In this document: piece after piece, positions 7,444-17,018 of the stretch
How the letters are laid out: each line of letters starts with the position of its first letter
How positions within the stretch are numbered: position 1 is the stretch's first letter
Source: Bacillota bacterium
GTDB taxonomy: Bacteria; Bacillota_I; Bacilli_A; RF39; UBA660
Direction of reading: 5' to 3'
NCBI GenBank assembly: GCA_023430885.1
Contig: JAEYYH010000015.1
Span: forward strand, 1 to 64,000
DNA length: 64,000 nt
Notes under the pieces: generated by a model
What the model saw: only the letters and a program-made list of their open reading frames with translations
Database searches by the model: none
Told to the model about the DNA's origin: nothing
Program-made: the position numbers and the translations under genes

Positions 7444-8316
7444 ATGGACGGAGTAATTATAGTAGATAAACCAAAAGACTATACAAGTAGAGATGTAGTC
7501 AATGTAATAAGTAAAATATATCATACAAAAAAAGTTGGTCACACTGGTACTTTAGACCCTCTAGCGACTGGGGTGCTTGTTATATGTGTAAATAAAGCTA
7601 CTAAGATAGTAGAGCTACTTACTAGCTACGATAAAGAATACATTGCAACATTTAAATTTGGAATATTAACTGATACTTTAGATAGTACTGGAAGCATTTT
7701 GAAAGATGAAGAATGTATACTTGAAAAAGAAAGTTTAATTGATGCTATGAAAAAAATTGAGGGAACATATATGCAAGAAGTGCCTATATATTCTGCAGTA
7801 AGAATAAATGGTAAAAAATTATACGAGTATGCAAGGGAAGGTTTAGAAGTTGAACTACCAAAACATGAAGTGACGATTTCTAACCTTGAATTATTAGATT
7901 TCAATGTAGAAGATAATCATACAATTGCAAAGGTTAAATGTCATGTTTCAAAAGGTACCTATATAAGAAGTCTAGGTAATGATATTGCAAGCATTTTAGG
8001 AACTAATGCTATTATGACGGATTTAAGAAGAACAAAACAAGGGACATTTAGCATTGATAATAGCATAGAGTTAAAAGACATAACAGATAATACTAAATTA
8101 ATTAGTATAAGTGAATGCTTAAATATGTATAAAAAAATTGTAGTAGATATAAAACTAGAAGAAGATATATTAAATGGAATAATCCTAGATAATATATATA
8201 GTGACGATAATATTTTATTTATCGACTCGGATAATAATCCAATTGCGTTATATACTATATATGATAAAGATATAAATAAAATAAAACCATGGAAAATGTT
8301 TAAAAATAAAGTGTAA
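7444..8316 (+). CDS. truB: tRNA pseudouridine-55 synthase
   Basis: A 290-residue TruB-family enzyme that isomerises U55 of the tRNA T-loop. The catalytic Asp is Asp38 in GHTGTLDPLATG, and the N-terminal VDKPKDYTS motif is typical. The central GTYIRSLGNDI block, typical of the family, is present. The C-terminal region (about 215-290) is divergent and PUA-like. AGGAGG is directly upstream of the ATG. Confidence 0.95.
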   Translation: MDGVIIVDKPKDYTSRDVVNVISKIYHTKKVGHTGTLDPLATGVLVICVNKATKIVELLTSYDKEYIATFKFGILTDTLDSTGSILKDEECILEKESLIDAMKKIEGTYMQEVPIYSAVRINGKKLYEYAREGLEVELPKHEVTISNLELLDFNVEDNHTIAKVKCHVSKGTYIRSLGNDIASILGTNAIMTDLRRTKQGTFSIDNSIELKDITDNTKLISISECLNMYKKIVVDIKLEEDILNGIILDNIYSDDNILFIDSDNNPIALYTIYDKDINKIKPWKMFKNKV

Positions 8317-8348
8317 AAGAAGTTGCTAATTACTGGCAACTTCTTTTA
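8316..8348 (+). terminator. Rho-independent terminator
   Basis: A 12-bp stem of AAAAGAAGTTGC with GCAACTTCTTTT, followed by A/T sequence, ends truB. Confidence 0.75.
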
Positions 8349-8429
8349 AAAACTCTTTTACATTTATTAAAAGTATGGTATAATTTATTATAGATAAAAT
8401 AGAGTAAAAGGGAATTGAAGGTGCTGCTT

Positions 8430-10715
8430 ATGCAAAATAAACCTATATACTTATGGCCATTTATTGTAGTATATAGAATTGTAATAATGATTCTAAAGCT
8501 CCCATTAGCTATAATACATTACTTTTTAATGGGATTCTTTTTTTCAATATATACATTAATAGAAATATTTGTTGATATGGGAATATTTATTTCTTTTGTT
8601 TGGTGGAAATTTATTAAATATTTATTCTTAGGAATATCTTTGCCTATTGTATTAATAGGAAGAACATTAAAGCACACTAAAGATACTGCTATTAATGAAG
8701 AAGCTATTATTCCAAAACATGTAAAAGAGACTTCTAAGAATAAGTTTCCTAAACCAGTAAAAGCAATAGCCGCCGCTGCAGCTACTGCAGGTGTACTTAA
8801 TGCTGGACCATTACCAGCAAAGGAAATGAGTAAAGCTGAGATTGGAAAAGTTGATAAAGAACTTGAAAAATTAAAAAAAGAAAATGAAAAAGAAGCTGCA
8901 ATTCATCAAAAGAAAATGGATGAACTTCATAAAAAAGAAGAAATTAAAGCTGCTAAAGAAAAAATAAAATTAGATAAAATAACAAAGAAAAAAGAGGCTG
9001 AAGAATTAGCTAGACAAAAACAAGATGCTGAAAATCAAATAAAAGAACAGCAAATGCTTATGAGAGAAGAAAAACGTAAGCAAGAAGCTGCGGTAGCATT
9101 TGAGAAGAAAAAACTGGAAGAGTCCATAGTTAAAGAAAAGAAAGAAAAGCCAAAAAGCTTAGCCCAAACAAAAAAAGAACAAGCAAAAGCTGAAAAAATA
9201 AGATTAAAACAAGAAAAAATACAACATAAAAAAGAATTATTAGCAGAGCGAAAAAAATTCAAAGAGAAAAATACATATGTTAATGATAAAGTTGTTATTG
9301 AGAAGAAAAATCTTGGTGACTATATTAACTCTGGATTAGAGCAATTAATTAAAGTTCCTAAGATGTTTAAAGAGAAAGTTAAAAACAGTTTCTCTAATTC
9401 AGCATTTGTAAAGAATAGACGTAATGTTGAAGATATGCATCGTGAAGCATTGCTTATCGACTTTACAGGCGATGATGCCAAAAAGAGCGATAAAAAAATT
9501 GTTTATGAATATGTTGGAAAGAATGTTGAAGGAAAATTAGTAAAGGCATATTTTGAAGCTTTTTCTAAAGTTGAAGTTCACTCATTCTTACTTAGTGAAG
9601 GTTTTGAAGTATATAGTATAAAGACCAGTCCTTTGATTCAGTTCTTGCATGGAGCAAAACAATCTAGATCTGTTAGATTTAAAAATAAAGATTTAATATT
9701 TTTCTTAACTCAATTATCAACTTATATAAAAGCAGGTATACCACTTGTTGAATCACTTAGAATACTAAGTAGACAGTTTCCTCAAAAGGGATATCAAAAA
9801 GTATTTAGGTCTATGATTTATGAGTTGACGATGGGGGATAACTTTAGCGTAGCTTTAGAGAAGCAAGGTAATGCTTATCCAAAATTACTTGTAAACATGG
9901 TAAAGACTTCAGAAATGACTGGAGAACTTCCAGAAACACTTGATGATATGCAAATATATTTTGCAGAAGCAGAAAAAACAAAAAAACAAATGATTACAGC
10001 ACTTACTTATCCAACGATTGTATTTGTGCTTGCAATTGCTGCTATTACCTTCATCATGATATATATAGTTCCACAGTTTGCTGGAATATATGCTGATATG
10101 GATAATGCTAAATTGCCAGGCATAACAGTAGCAATCATGAATGTCAGTGATTTCTTAAAGAATTATTGGATATATTTAATTGCGGTAGTATTTGGCGTTA
10201 TATTTATATTTGGCTATTTATATCGTAATGTTAAATTATTTAGAACATTAATTCAGTGGTTTTTAATGAAATTACCAGTTATAGGGGATGTAATGATATA
10301 TAATGAAGTTACGATGTTTACTAAAACATTTGCTTCTTTATTAAAACATAATGTATTCATTACTGATACAATGGAAATTTTGAATAAGATTACGAATAAT
10401 GAAATTTGGAAAATGATTATTTTAGACACAATTACAAACCTAGCGAAAGGTGAGAAAATATCTCTTGCTTTCCAAGATCACTGGGCTGTACCAATTCCAG
10501 CTTACGAAATGATTGTTACTGGCGAAAGAACTGGTCAGTTACCTGAAATGATGCAAAAAGTATCAGATTATTATCAAGAACTTCATAAGAATGCAGTAGG
10601 GAGAATTAAAGCATTTATTGAACCAATACTTATTTTATTTCTTACCGGAGCAGTAGGTGTTATTGTTCTTTCAATAGTAATACCAATGTTTGATATGTAT
10701 TCACAATTAAGTTAG
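8430..10715 (+). CDS. pilC: PilC/GspF-type pilus inner-membrane platform protein with long N-terminal extension
   Basis: The C-terminal half (about residues 355-761) is a complete PilC/GspF protein: an N-terminal cap, then two T2SSF domains (about 420-545 and 620-750) with three hydrophobic helices, including LPEMMQKVSDYY and a final hydrophobic segment. PilC forms the membrane platform on which the PilB ATPase drives pilin polymerisation. The family is usually about 400 residues; here about 350 are added in front, consisting of two or three hydrophobic helices (1-70), an Ala-rich linker and a Lys/Glu coiled coil (about 135-290). ATG 8430 is chosen because GAAGG lies eight bases upstream; TTG 8415 and GTG 8421 are alternatives. 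pilD follows 19 bases later. Confidence 0.88.
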   Translation: MQNKPIYLWPFIVVYRIVIMILKLPLAIIHYFLMGFFFSIYTLIEIFVDMGIFISFVWWKFIKYLFLGISLPIVLIGRTLKHTKDTAINEEAIIPKHVKETSKNKFPKPVKAIAAAAATAGVLNAGPLPAKEMSKAEIGKVDKELEKLKKENEKEAAIHQKKMDELHKKEEIKAAKEKIKLDKITKKKEAEELARQKQDAENQIKEQQMLMREEKRKQEAAVAFEKKKLEESIVKEKKEKPKSLAQTKKEQAKAEKIRLKQEKIQHKKELLAERKKFKEKNTYVNDKVVIEKKNLGDYINSGLEQLIKVPKMFKEKVKNSFSNSAFVKNRRNVEDMHREALLIDFTGDDAKKSDKKIVYEYVGKNVEGKLVKAYFEAFSKVEVHSFLLSEGFEVYSIKTSPLIQFLHGAKQSRSVRFKNKDLIFFLTQLSTYIKAGIPLVESLRILSRQFPQKGYQKVFRSMIYELTMGDNFSVALEKQGNAYPKLLVNMVKTSEMTGELPETLDDMQIYFAEAEKTKKQMITALTYPTIVFVLAIAAITFIMIYIVPQFAGIYADMDNAKLPGITVAIMNVSDFLKNYWIYLIAVVFGVIFIFGYLYRNVKLFRTLIQWFLMKLPVIGDVMIYNEVTMFTKTFASLLKHNVFITDTMEILNKITNNEIWKMIILDTITNLAKGEKISLAFQDHWAVPIPAYEMIVTGERTGQLPEMMQKVSDYYQELHKNAVGRIKAFIEPILILFLTGAVGVIVLSIVIPMFDMYSQLS

Positions 10716-10734
10716 TCTTAGCAAGGGGGTATTT

Positions 10735-11499
10735 ATGGATTTGTATTATACAATAGTTATGTTTGTATTTGGAACCATCTTTGGTTCCTTTTACAACGTA
10801 GTAGGCGATAGATTACCGGATGGTAAGTCAATAATTAAGCCAGGAAGTCATTGTCCAAAATGTGGGCATATGCTTAAACCAATTGAGTTGGTGCCAATTT
10901 TCTCTTTTATAATTCAAGGTGGAAAGTGTAAAAAGTGTAAATGCAAAGTTCCAATCTTTCATCCATTATATGAAATATTTGTTGGATTGTTATTTATGTT
11001 TTGCTATCTTTCATTTGGATTTAGTGCTAATTTAGTAGTAGCATTAACATTTGCATCAATGCTTGCTATACTTATAGTAAGCGATTATTACTACATGATA
11101 ATACCAGATGAGGTACTTGTAGTGTTTGGGGTTTTACTTGTTATTGAAACGGCAATATTTCAAGGACCTATGGTACTATTAACTTCAATTTTAAATGGAT
11201 TAATAGCTTTTGGATGTATGTTTGGATTAAAAAAATTTGGTGATCTATTATTTAAAACTGATTCTATGGGTGGTGGCGATATTAAGTTACTATTCTTCTT
11301 TGGATTTGTTTTGGGCTGGGAGATGGCAATATTTGCTATATTCCTTGGATCATTAATTGGGTTGCCAGTTTCTTTAATAATATTAAAAACAAAAAAAACA
11401 AATATTATACCATTTGGACCATTTTTATCAATAGGCGCACTTATTATAATGCTAACGCATTTTGATATTACAAAATTATTAAGTATATTACTTCAGTAA
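10735..11499 (+). CDS. pilD: Prepilin peptidase / N-methyltransferase
   Basis: A bifunctional A24 aspartic peptidase of 254 residues with about seven to eight membrane helices that cuts and methylates prepilins. The N-terminal domain carries the zinc tetrad CPKCGH...CKKCKC; the catalytic Asp residues are in LIVSDYYYMIIPDE and GGGDIKL. It is co-transcribed with pilC. Its likely substrates in the window are the KGF-type prepilins at 14412 and 15388 and probably the truncated protein at 1-1016. Confidence 0.93.
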   Translation: MDLYYTIVMFVFGTIFGSFYNVVGDRLPDGKSIIKPGSHCPKCGHMLKPIELVPIFSFIIQGGKCKKCKCKVPIFHPLYEIFVGLLFMFCYLSFGFSANLVVALTFASMLAILIVSDYYYMIIPDEVLVVFGVLLVIETAIFQGPMVLLTSILNGLIAFGCMFGLKKFGDLLFKTDSMGGGDIKLLFFFGFVLGWEMAIFAIFLGSLIGLPVSLIILKTKKTNIIPFGPFLSIGALIIMLTHFDITKLLSILLQ

Positions 11500-11517
11500 T
11501 ATGCTTTTTTTTTGTAT

Positions 11518-11543
11518 GATAATTTGTCAAATCAATTGCAACA
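11518..11543 (+). repeat. IS30 terminal inverted repeat, left
   Basis: Begins GATAATTTGTCAAATC and pairs with 12612-12637. The transposase stop codon lies inside this repeat. Confidence 0.75.
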
Positions 11544-12530
11544 GTTAGTTAAATACTCATTAAAAGATTCATTTGGTGTCTTGTAGTTTATACATTTTCT
11601 AGGTCTATCATTAAGAAGTGTAAGTGTGTCTTGCTCTTCTTTTTCATTTGTTTTAGATAAATCCATTTGCTTTGGATAAAATTCTCTTAATAATCCGTTT
11701 GAATTTTCATTTGTTCCTTTTTGCCATGCACAATATGGATCTGCAAAATACATATTTGTATTGAGTTCTTCTTCTATACGTTTCCAACCTGCAAATTCTT
11801 TTCCTCTGTCACATGTTATTGTTTTAATAGCTTGTTGTGGGAATTCTTTTAATAATTCAATTATTGCATTGGTAACAGTTTCTTCTTTTCTGTCTGGTAT
11901 CCATTTAATTAAATATAACCTAGATTTTCTTTCTGCTAACGATACAAAACAATATTTACTTTTTAAAGTATAATTATCGATTTTTCCTGAAACTACAGTA
12001 TCTGCTTCCCAATGTCCAAACGTATTTCTTTTGTATACTTCTCTAGGACGTTTTTTTATTGTTTTACCTAAATTAAATCTTCCTCTTGTCTCTGTTGGTC
12101 TTTTGAATTTTCCTCTTCGTCTTAAATGTTCTATATTTGTTTTAGGAATATATCCTAAGTGAATCCATCTATAAATAGTAGATAAAGAAGGGAAAATATT
12201 TGGTTTATCAGAGGCATTTCTATTTACTATTTGATCTGGTGACCAATGCAACTCTATTTTGTTTTTTATATAATTTATTGATTGTTTATTTGTACTTAAT
12301 GGTCTATGACAATTAATTCTTCTTTCCTTATATTTTTTATTTGCAATAACTGGAGAATATCCAACTACTGAATAGTTTATTGATTTTTTATAAGAATTTC
12401 TTTTCAGTTCTCTAGAAATTGTAGAAACATTTCTATCAAGAATTTTTGCCATTTCTCTTAAAGACATATTCATTTGCTTAAATTTACTTATACAAGCACG
12501 TTCTTCTATGGTAAGATGTATATAGTTCAT
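11532..12530 (-). CDS. IS30 family transposase
   Basis: A 332-residue DDE transposase. The N-terminal helix-turn-helix (LTIEERACISKF and IARNVSTISREL-like segment at about 5-40) binds the ends. The integrase core shows HWEADTV (first Asp), TCDRGKEF (second Asp) and KGTNENSNG with the catalytic Glu. The ATG at 12530 follows AAGGAG; a longer in-frame start at 12566 lacks this support. The frame is intact, so the element may be active. The stop is TGA inside the left terminal repeat. Confidence 0.95.
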   Translation of the reverse strand: MNYIHLTIEERACISKFKQMNMSLREMAKILDRNVSTISRELKRNSYKKSINYSVVGYSPVIANKKYKERRINCHRPLSTNKQSINYIKNKIELHWSPDQIVNRNASDKPNIFPSLSTIYRWIHLGYIPKTNIEHLRRRGKFKRPTETRGRFNLGKTIKKRPREVYKRNTFGHWEADTVVSGKIDNYTLKSKYCFVSLAERKSRLYLIKWIPDRKEETVTNAIIELLKEFPQQAIKTITCDRGKEFAGWKRIEEELNTNMYFADPYCAWQKGTNENSNGLLREFYPKQMDLSKTNEKEEQDTLTLLNDRPRKCINYKTPNESFNEYLTNCCN

Positions 12531-12611
12531 ATTATTACTCCTTAATGTTTGATTAGACACCAACATTATAACATGAGTAATATATGAACTTTTTTGTTTG
12601 TAATTATCAAG

Positions 12612-12637
12612 TGTTGCACTTGTTATTATAAATTATC
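12612..12637 (-). repeat. IS30 terminal inverted repeat, right
   Basis: The reverse complement begins GATAATTTATAATAAC and ends GTGCAACA. It agrees with the left repeat except at five positions. Confidence 0.75.
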
Positions 12638-12639
12638 GT

Positions 12640-12668
12640 ATAAAAAAAGATGATATTTATTATCATCT
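12640..12668 (-). terminator. Rho-independent terminator of pilB
   Basis: On the minus strand AAGATGATA and TATCATCTT form a stem followed by a T run. The IS30 insertion point lies immediately beyond it. Confidence 0.7.
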
Positions 12669-14314
12669 TATAAATTAGTTATTTCTGGTATACCTGATGT
12701 AGAATTATTTGTTACTACATTATTTGCTTCTACTACACCAGGATTTAATGTTTCTGGTGTAACTATACCAGCAGTAGGAACACCACTGATAACATCAGTA
12801 ACCGGTTGCACAGGCTGCGTTCCATAGTTAACTGTATTTGGAATTGCTTCTGCAACATAAGGATTTACTGGTGCTACTTGGGCAACTGGTGCCTCATAAG
12901 CTATTGGAGCTTCAGTAGGTACTACAGAAGGAATAACTGTATTAGCAACTAATGGGATATTATTGTTAATATCGTTTGTATTATCAAAAGTAGTAGCTAA
13001 ATTGTTACCTGTAATTTCTGAAATACCAGCAGTAGCAGGGGCCGGAATTTGTTCGCCACTATTTTCTGCGTTTGCAATTTCAGTGAATTCAAGAGCTTTC
13101 TTAAGATCTAATTCACCAGCTAATTTATCATCATCTTCAAGTTCTATTAATTTAAGTACTTCTTCAAATGTAGAATGTCCTTCGATAACTTTTTCAAGTC
13201 CATCTTGTAACAATGTTATAACATCAGAACCATATACAAGACCACGAAGTTTTTCTTTTGGCATACCGCTTGATAAAGCATCACGAATATCTTGATTTAT
13301 AACAAGAACTTCATGAATAGCTATACGACCAGTATAACCGTTGCCACACTCTTCGCACCCTACAGCAGAATATATTTCATTAACTTGTTTATTTAAAACT
13401 TTCCTGAATAATCTTTGTTCATATTCATTTGTTTTTCTTAACGCTTTACATTTTGGACATAATCTACGAGCTAATTTTTGTGAAATTATTCCAGTTAATG
13501 CACTAGATAAAAGGTAGCGTTCAACTTCCATATCTAGTAAACGTTCAATTGTATTAAGTGAATTGTTGGTGTGGATTGTAGATAATACTAAGTGACCTGT
13601 AATAGAAGCACGAACTGCTATTTTGGCCGTCTCAGTATCACGAATTTCTCCTATCATTATTATGTTAGGATCCTGACGTAAAATAGAACGTAGGGCAGTG
13701 GCAAAATTAAGTCCAATTTCACTATTAACTTGAACTTGGTTTATACCTTCAATGTCCATTTCTATTGGGTCTTCAACAGTTATAAGATTAGTGTCCTCTT
13801 TATTTAATCTTTGAAGTATTGAGTATACTGTAGTAGATTTACCACTACCAGTAGCTCCGGTAACTAATATGATACCGTTTGGAACACCAATCATATATAA
13901 TACTTTATTAAAATTTGTAGCACTGAAATCTAATTGTTCTAGTCCATTTAAACTTTTTGTATAGTCAAGAATACGAATAACGATCTTCTCACCATTACTA
14001 ACGGGTAGAACAGATACACGAAGATCTAAGTCCATGTCCTGAAGAGTAGCTTTGATAGCACCATCTTGAGGCAATCTAGACTCAGTTATGTTCATCCCTG
14101 CTATTATTTTAATACGAGTAGTTAAGTTCTTTTTAACTGCATTAGGTATTTCAGCATAGTCTTGTAATGCTCCATCTATACGAATCCTTGCCTTCATGTA
14201 TTTTTCTAATGGGTCGAAGTGAATATCACTCGCACCTCTCTTAGATGCATCAACAAGTATTTCATTAACGATTTCAACTATCGGCATCTTTTCAAAATCA
14301 AATGTTTTTAACAC
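12668..14314 (-). CDS. pilB: Type IV pilus assembly ATPase PilB/GspE
   Basis: A secretion ATPase of 548 residues that powers pilin polymerisation from the cytoplasm. Seen in order are the N2-like ASDIHFDP block, Walker A GATGSGKSTT, the Asp box ITVEDPIE, Walker B IMIGEIRD, the His box GHLVLSTIHTN and a zinc tetracysteine (CPKC...CEEC). The N-terminal MshEN domain of classical PilB is absent. The last 120 residues or so are a Pro/Ala/Val/Asn-rich low-complexity tail, which is unusual. It is transcribed opposite to pilC-pilD and divergently from the prepilin gene at 14412, so the locus has been rearranged. Confidence 0.93.
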   Translation of the reverse strand: MLKTFDFEKMPIVEIVNEILVDASKRGASDIHFDPLEKYMKARIRIDGALQDYAEIPNAVKKNLTTRIKIIAGMNITESRLPQDGAIKATLQDMDLDLRVSVLPVSNGEKIVIRILDYTKSLNGLEQLDFSATNFNKVLYMIGVPNGIILVTGATGSGKSTTVYSILQRLNKEDTNLITVEDPIEMDIEGINQVQVNSEIGLNFATALRSILRQDPNIIMIGEIRDTETAKIAVRASITGHLVLSTIHTNNSLNTIERLLDMEVERYLLSSALTGIISQKLARRLCPKCKALRKTNEYEQRLFRKVLNKQVNEIYSAVGCEECGNGYTGRIAIHEVLVINQDIRDALSSGMPKEKLRGLVYGSDVITLLQDGLEKVIEGHSTFEEVLKLIELEDDDKLAGELDLKKALEFTEIANAENSGEQIPAPATAGISEITGNNLATTFDNTNDINNNIPLVANTVIPSVVPTEAPIAYEAPVAQVAPVNPYVAEAIPNTVNYGTQPVQPVTDVISGVPTAGIVTPETLNPGVVEANNVVTNNSTSGIPEITNL

Positions 14315-14411
14315 TAAAATTCATCCCCTTTTTAAACTTTTGGACTAGCATTTATCCTGAATATATTATATAATATATTTAAAGTAAAAACAATAAGGAA
14401 GGACGACTTTT

Positions 14412-15383
14412 ATGAAAAAATTAGGTAAAAAGGGGTTTATGCTAACAGAAACTTTAATTGTTTCCACCATGCTTATAACAATACTAATAATACTATATGT
14501 ACAATTTAAAAATGTTACTAGAAGTTTTTATGCAAGTTTTACTTATAATACAGTTGGGAGTAGTTATAATTTATATAATGCTAAATTATATATAGAGCAG
14601 TCTGATTATAGCTTAATTGCAGAAAAATTAAAAACAAATACATATATTGATTTGACCGATTGTCCTGGATCATATTTCACTAGTACTGACTACTGTGAAA
14701 CATTATTTACTAAACTTGGTGTTACAAAAATAATAATGACTAATGAAAATTTACATAGTTTAATTGAAGATAATGATTTTGACGGTGATTTTAATGACTT
14801 TTTAAATAGTATAGATTATGAATCGACTGACGGTTATCGCCTAATTGGATCGTTTAAAGATGGTACTTATGCAAGTATAAGAATATTAAATGGTGACAAA
14901 TTTAATTTTGTTATATCCAATGCCTGCACAGCTACAAAGGAAGTTGCTTATAGAATAAATCATATAGTTATTCCTGAATCCAGTGCTACAGAAGGTTATA
15001 ATTTAGCTGAGGATACAGTAGGAAAATCAGCTTGTGGTTCTAATATAGTAGTTACAAATTATGCAATAACAAGTAATAGTTGCTATTATTTAACAAAAGT
15101 AAGTCCATCTAATACAATTGATTTAGGAATAGATGAAGATGCAAACAAGGCTACTATATATTATAGTAAATATGCATCTAATTTAACTATTAATCATTAT
15201 AAAGTTGGTACTACGCAAGTTCTCTCTGATCCTACTATAGTAAGTAGTTTCTGTGGAAATGAGATATTAGTTGAACAATATAAAAAAAATATTGCCGGAT
15301 ATAATTATGACAGTGTAGAGCAAGAAACAGTAACGATGACTAGTACAGATACAACAGTTAATCTATACTATAAAGAGGTGTAA
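14412..15383 (+). CDS. Prepilin-like protein with C-terminal MucBP-like domain
   Basis: A 323-residue protein starting MKKLGKKGFMLTETLIVS, a class III prepilin leader (cut after Gly) with the Glu at +5 and a hydrophobic helix to about residue 30. The C-terminal 70 residues (TINHYKVGTTQVL...TVNLYYKEV) resemble MucBP repeats of Gram-positive adhesins, which bind mucin. It is probably a minor pilin or tip subunit. GGAAGG precedes the ATG, and it is divergent from pilB across a 97-base promoter region. The next prepilin gene starts four bases after its stop. Confidence 0.8.
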   Translation: MKKLGKKGFMLTETLIVSTMLITILIILYVQFKNVTRSFYASFTYNTVGSSYNLYNAKLYIEQSDYSLIAEKLKTNTYIDLTDCPGSYFTSTDYCETLFTKLGVTKIIMTNENLHSLIEDNDFDGDFNDFLNSIDYESTDGYRLIGSFKDGTYASIRILNGDKFNFVISNACTATKEVAYRINHIVIPESSATEGYNLAEDTVGKSACGSNIVVTNYAITSNSCYYLTKVSPSNTIDLGIDEDANKATIYYSKYASNLTINHYKVGTTQVLSDPTIVSSFCGNEILVEQYKKNIAGYNYDSVEQETVTMTSTDTTVNLYYKEV

Positions 15384-15387
15384 TAAG

Positions 15388-16998
15388 ATGAATAAAAAAG
15401 GTTTTACAACAGTTGAATTGTTAGTTTCTTTTACTCTTGTTTCTATAATAGTATTTTTCTTATTTGAAATAATTTTTGTTTTAAAAGATTTATATGTTTC
15501 ATCTGGTATAAAGACAAAATTACTTACAAAGCAAGCTGTAATATCTGAAATGATTAATGACGATTTTACTTCGTTAACTTTAGTATATGCTGATAAATGT
15601 GCTTCATCAGATGCTAATGCTGACAAAGAAGTATGTATTAACTTTGCCTTTCAAGATATTACTAAGCAATTAGTAGTAGATAGAGAAAACGGGACTATTA
15701 CTTGGGGAAACATAACAACTGCTTTAATAAGTGGTAGTGAGTTTGGAAATATAAAAATAAATAAGGAAACTTTAGTTCATGCTGAAGATACCGAGACGTT
15801 AAATGGTATTCTTACTATAAATATTCCAATTTACCATAAGATTATCGAAGGGGAGGATTTTGGAATAAATATTAATTATCAATATAATAGTAATTCTGTA
15901 TCTCTTGCTAATATCAATGTCAGTGACATAGTAGATGCTGAAAAAAAAGTTTATTTAATACTTGATGAGGATATTAAATTTCAAAATGTTGATTATATCG
16001 ATCCTGGTTACTTCGTTGTTGATACAACAACAGGTCAAGTAATAACAGATGCAACTGAACTTTCTAATTTAGTTAAGATAACTGGTGAGGTTGGTAATGA
16101 GCTAGGAGAAACTTATTATTTAACTTACACAATATATGATATGAATAACGGTATAATGAGTCAGGCTACAAGAAGTGTTACAGTCCTTGCTTCAGAATAT
16201 ACTTATCAGATGACGGGGGATATTAAAACTCTTAATATTCCAATTGCTGGTACTTATAAAATTGAAACATGGGGTGCATCAGGTGGCGGAACAACTATTA
16301 TGAAAGGCCGTGGCGGATACACTTCTGGAACTTTTAAATTTAGTACGTTAGATACGCTATATATAGCAGTAGGCGGAGAAGGCACTACTGGTATTAGTAA
16401 TACTGCTGCTGTTGGTGGTTATAATGGTGGCGGTGATTCCGGAGTTAGTACTTCTGATTATGCATCATCTGGCGGTGGCGCTAGCGATGTTAGATTAAAC
16501 TCAAATTCACTTTCATCAAGAATAATCGTTGCCGGTGGTGGAGGCGGTGGTGGCTCACGAAATGACTCTACTGCTACATGTAATGGCGGTGCTGGCGGCG
16601 GAGCAACTGCCGGTATTGGAACATGTTCTGCTGAAAGTTATATTGGTGGTGCAGGAACACCAACTGCTGGTGGTGCAGCAGCTACATATAATACAAACAT
16701 AATTACGTCACCAACTTCTGGAAAAATTGGTATAGGAGGAAATGGCGCAAGTTATCAAAACGTTACTGTAACCTCATCAGCCGGTGGTGGTGGCGGTGGT
16801 TACTACGGTGGCGGCGGTGGTTCACGTTTTGGAGGCGGGGGCGGTGGCTCAAGTTTCTGCGATTCATTAGCTGCAACTACGTGTGATACATTAGCACTGG
16901 GAACAGATAGTTTTCCAACCATTGACGGAAGAAATTATGAAACGGGTCATATTGGTAATGGCTATGTTAAAATAACATTAATAAGTATGGCATCATAA
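15388..16998 (+). CDS. Prepilin-like protein with Ig-like and glycine-rich domains
   Basis: The 536-residue protein starts MNKKGFTTVELLVSF, a prepilin cleavage/methylation signal followed by a hydrophobic helix. Residues about 30-180 form a PilW/PilJ-like pilin body, about 183-268 an Ig-like domain of DUF5011 type, and about 272-536 a glycine-rich domain (GGGGGGG blocks, with Cys pairs) like the Gly-rich domain seen in some surface proteins and receptor kinases. Such a distal domain on a pilin is unusual and suggests a tip adhesin. GAGGTG provides the ribosome site. It is co-transcribed with the preceding prepilin. Confidence 0.82.
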   Translation: MNKKGFTTVELLVSFTLVSIIVFFLFEIIFVLKDLYVSSGIKTKLLTKQAVISEMINDDFTSLTLVYADKCASSDANADKEVCINFAFQDITKQLVVDRENGTITWGNITTALISGSEFGNIKINKETLVHAEDTETLNGILTINIPIYHKIIEGEDFGININYQYNSNSVSLANINVSDIVDAEKKVYLILDEDIKFQNVDYIDPGYFVVDTTTGQVITDATELSNLVKITGEVGNELGETYYLTYTIYDMNNGIMSQATRSVTVLASEYTYQMTGDIKTLNIPIAGTYKIETWGASGGGTTIMKGRGGYTSGTFKFSTLDTLYIAVGGEGTTGISNTAAVGGYNGGGDSGVSTSDYASSGGGASDVRLNSNSLSSRIIVAGGGGGGGSRNDSTATCNGGAGGGATAGIGTCSAESYIGGAGTPTAGGAAATYNTNIITSPTSGKIGIGGNGASYQNVTVTSSAGGGGGGYYGGGGGSRFGGGGGGSSFCDSLAATTCDTLALGTDSFPTIDGRNYETGHIGNGYVKITLISMAS

Positions 16999-17018
16999 AA
17001 AGATATGAGGTAGTTACA

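Larger units (their letters stand above)
11518..12637 (-). mobile_element. IS30-family insertion sequence (complete)
   Basis: The element is 1120 bp with one transposase gene. Terminal inverted repeats of 26 bp (11518-11543 and 12612-12637) match at 21 positions. GTAT flanks both ends (11514-11517 and 12638-12641) as a likely target duplication. It sits between the convergent pilD and pilB genes and disrupts neither frame. Confidence 0.85.

Noticed and set aside
7959..8339. Long open frame antisense to truB
   Set aside because: It mirrors the coding strand of a conserved gene and has no ribosome site or recognisable domain.
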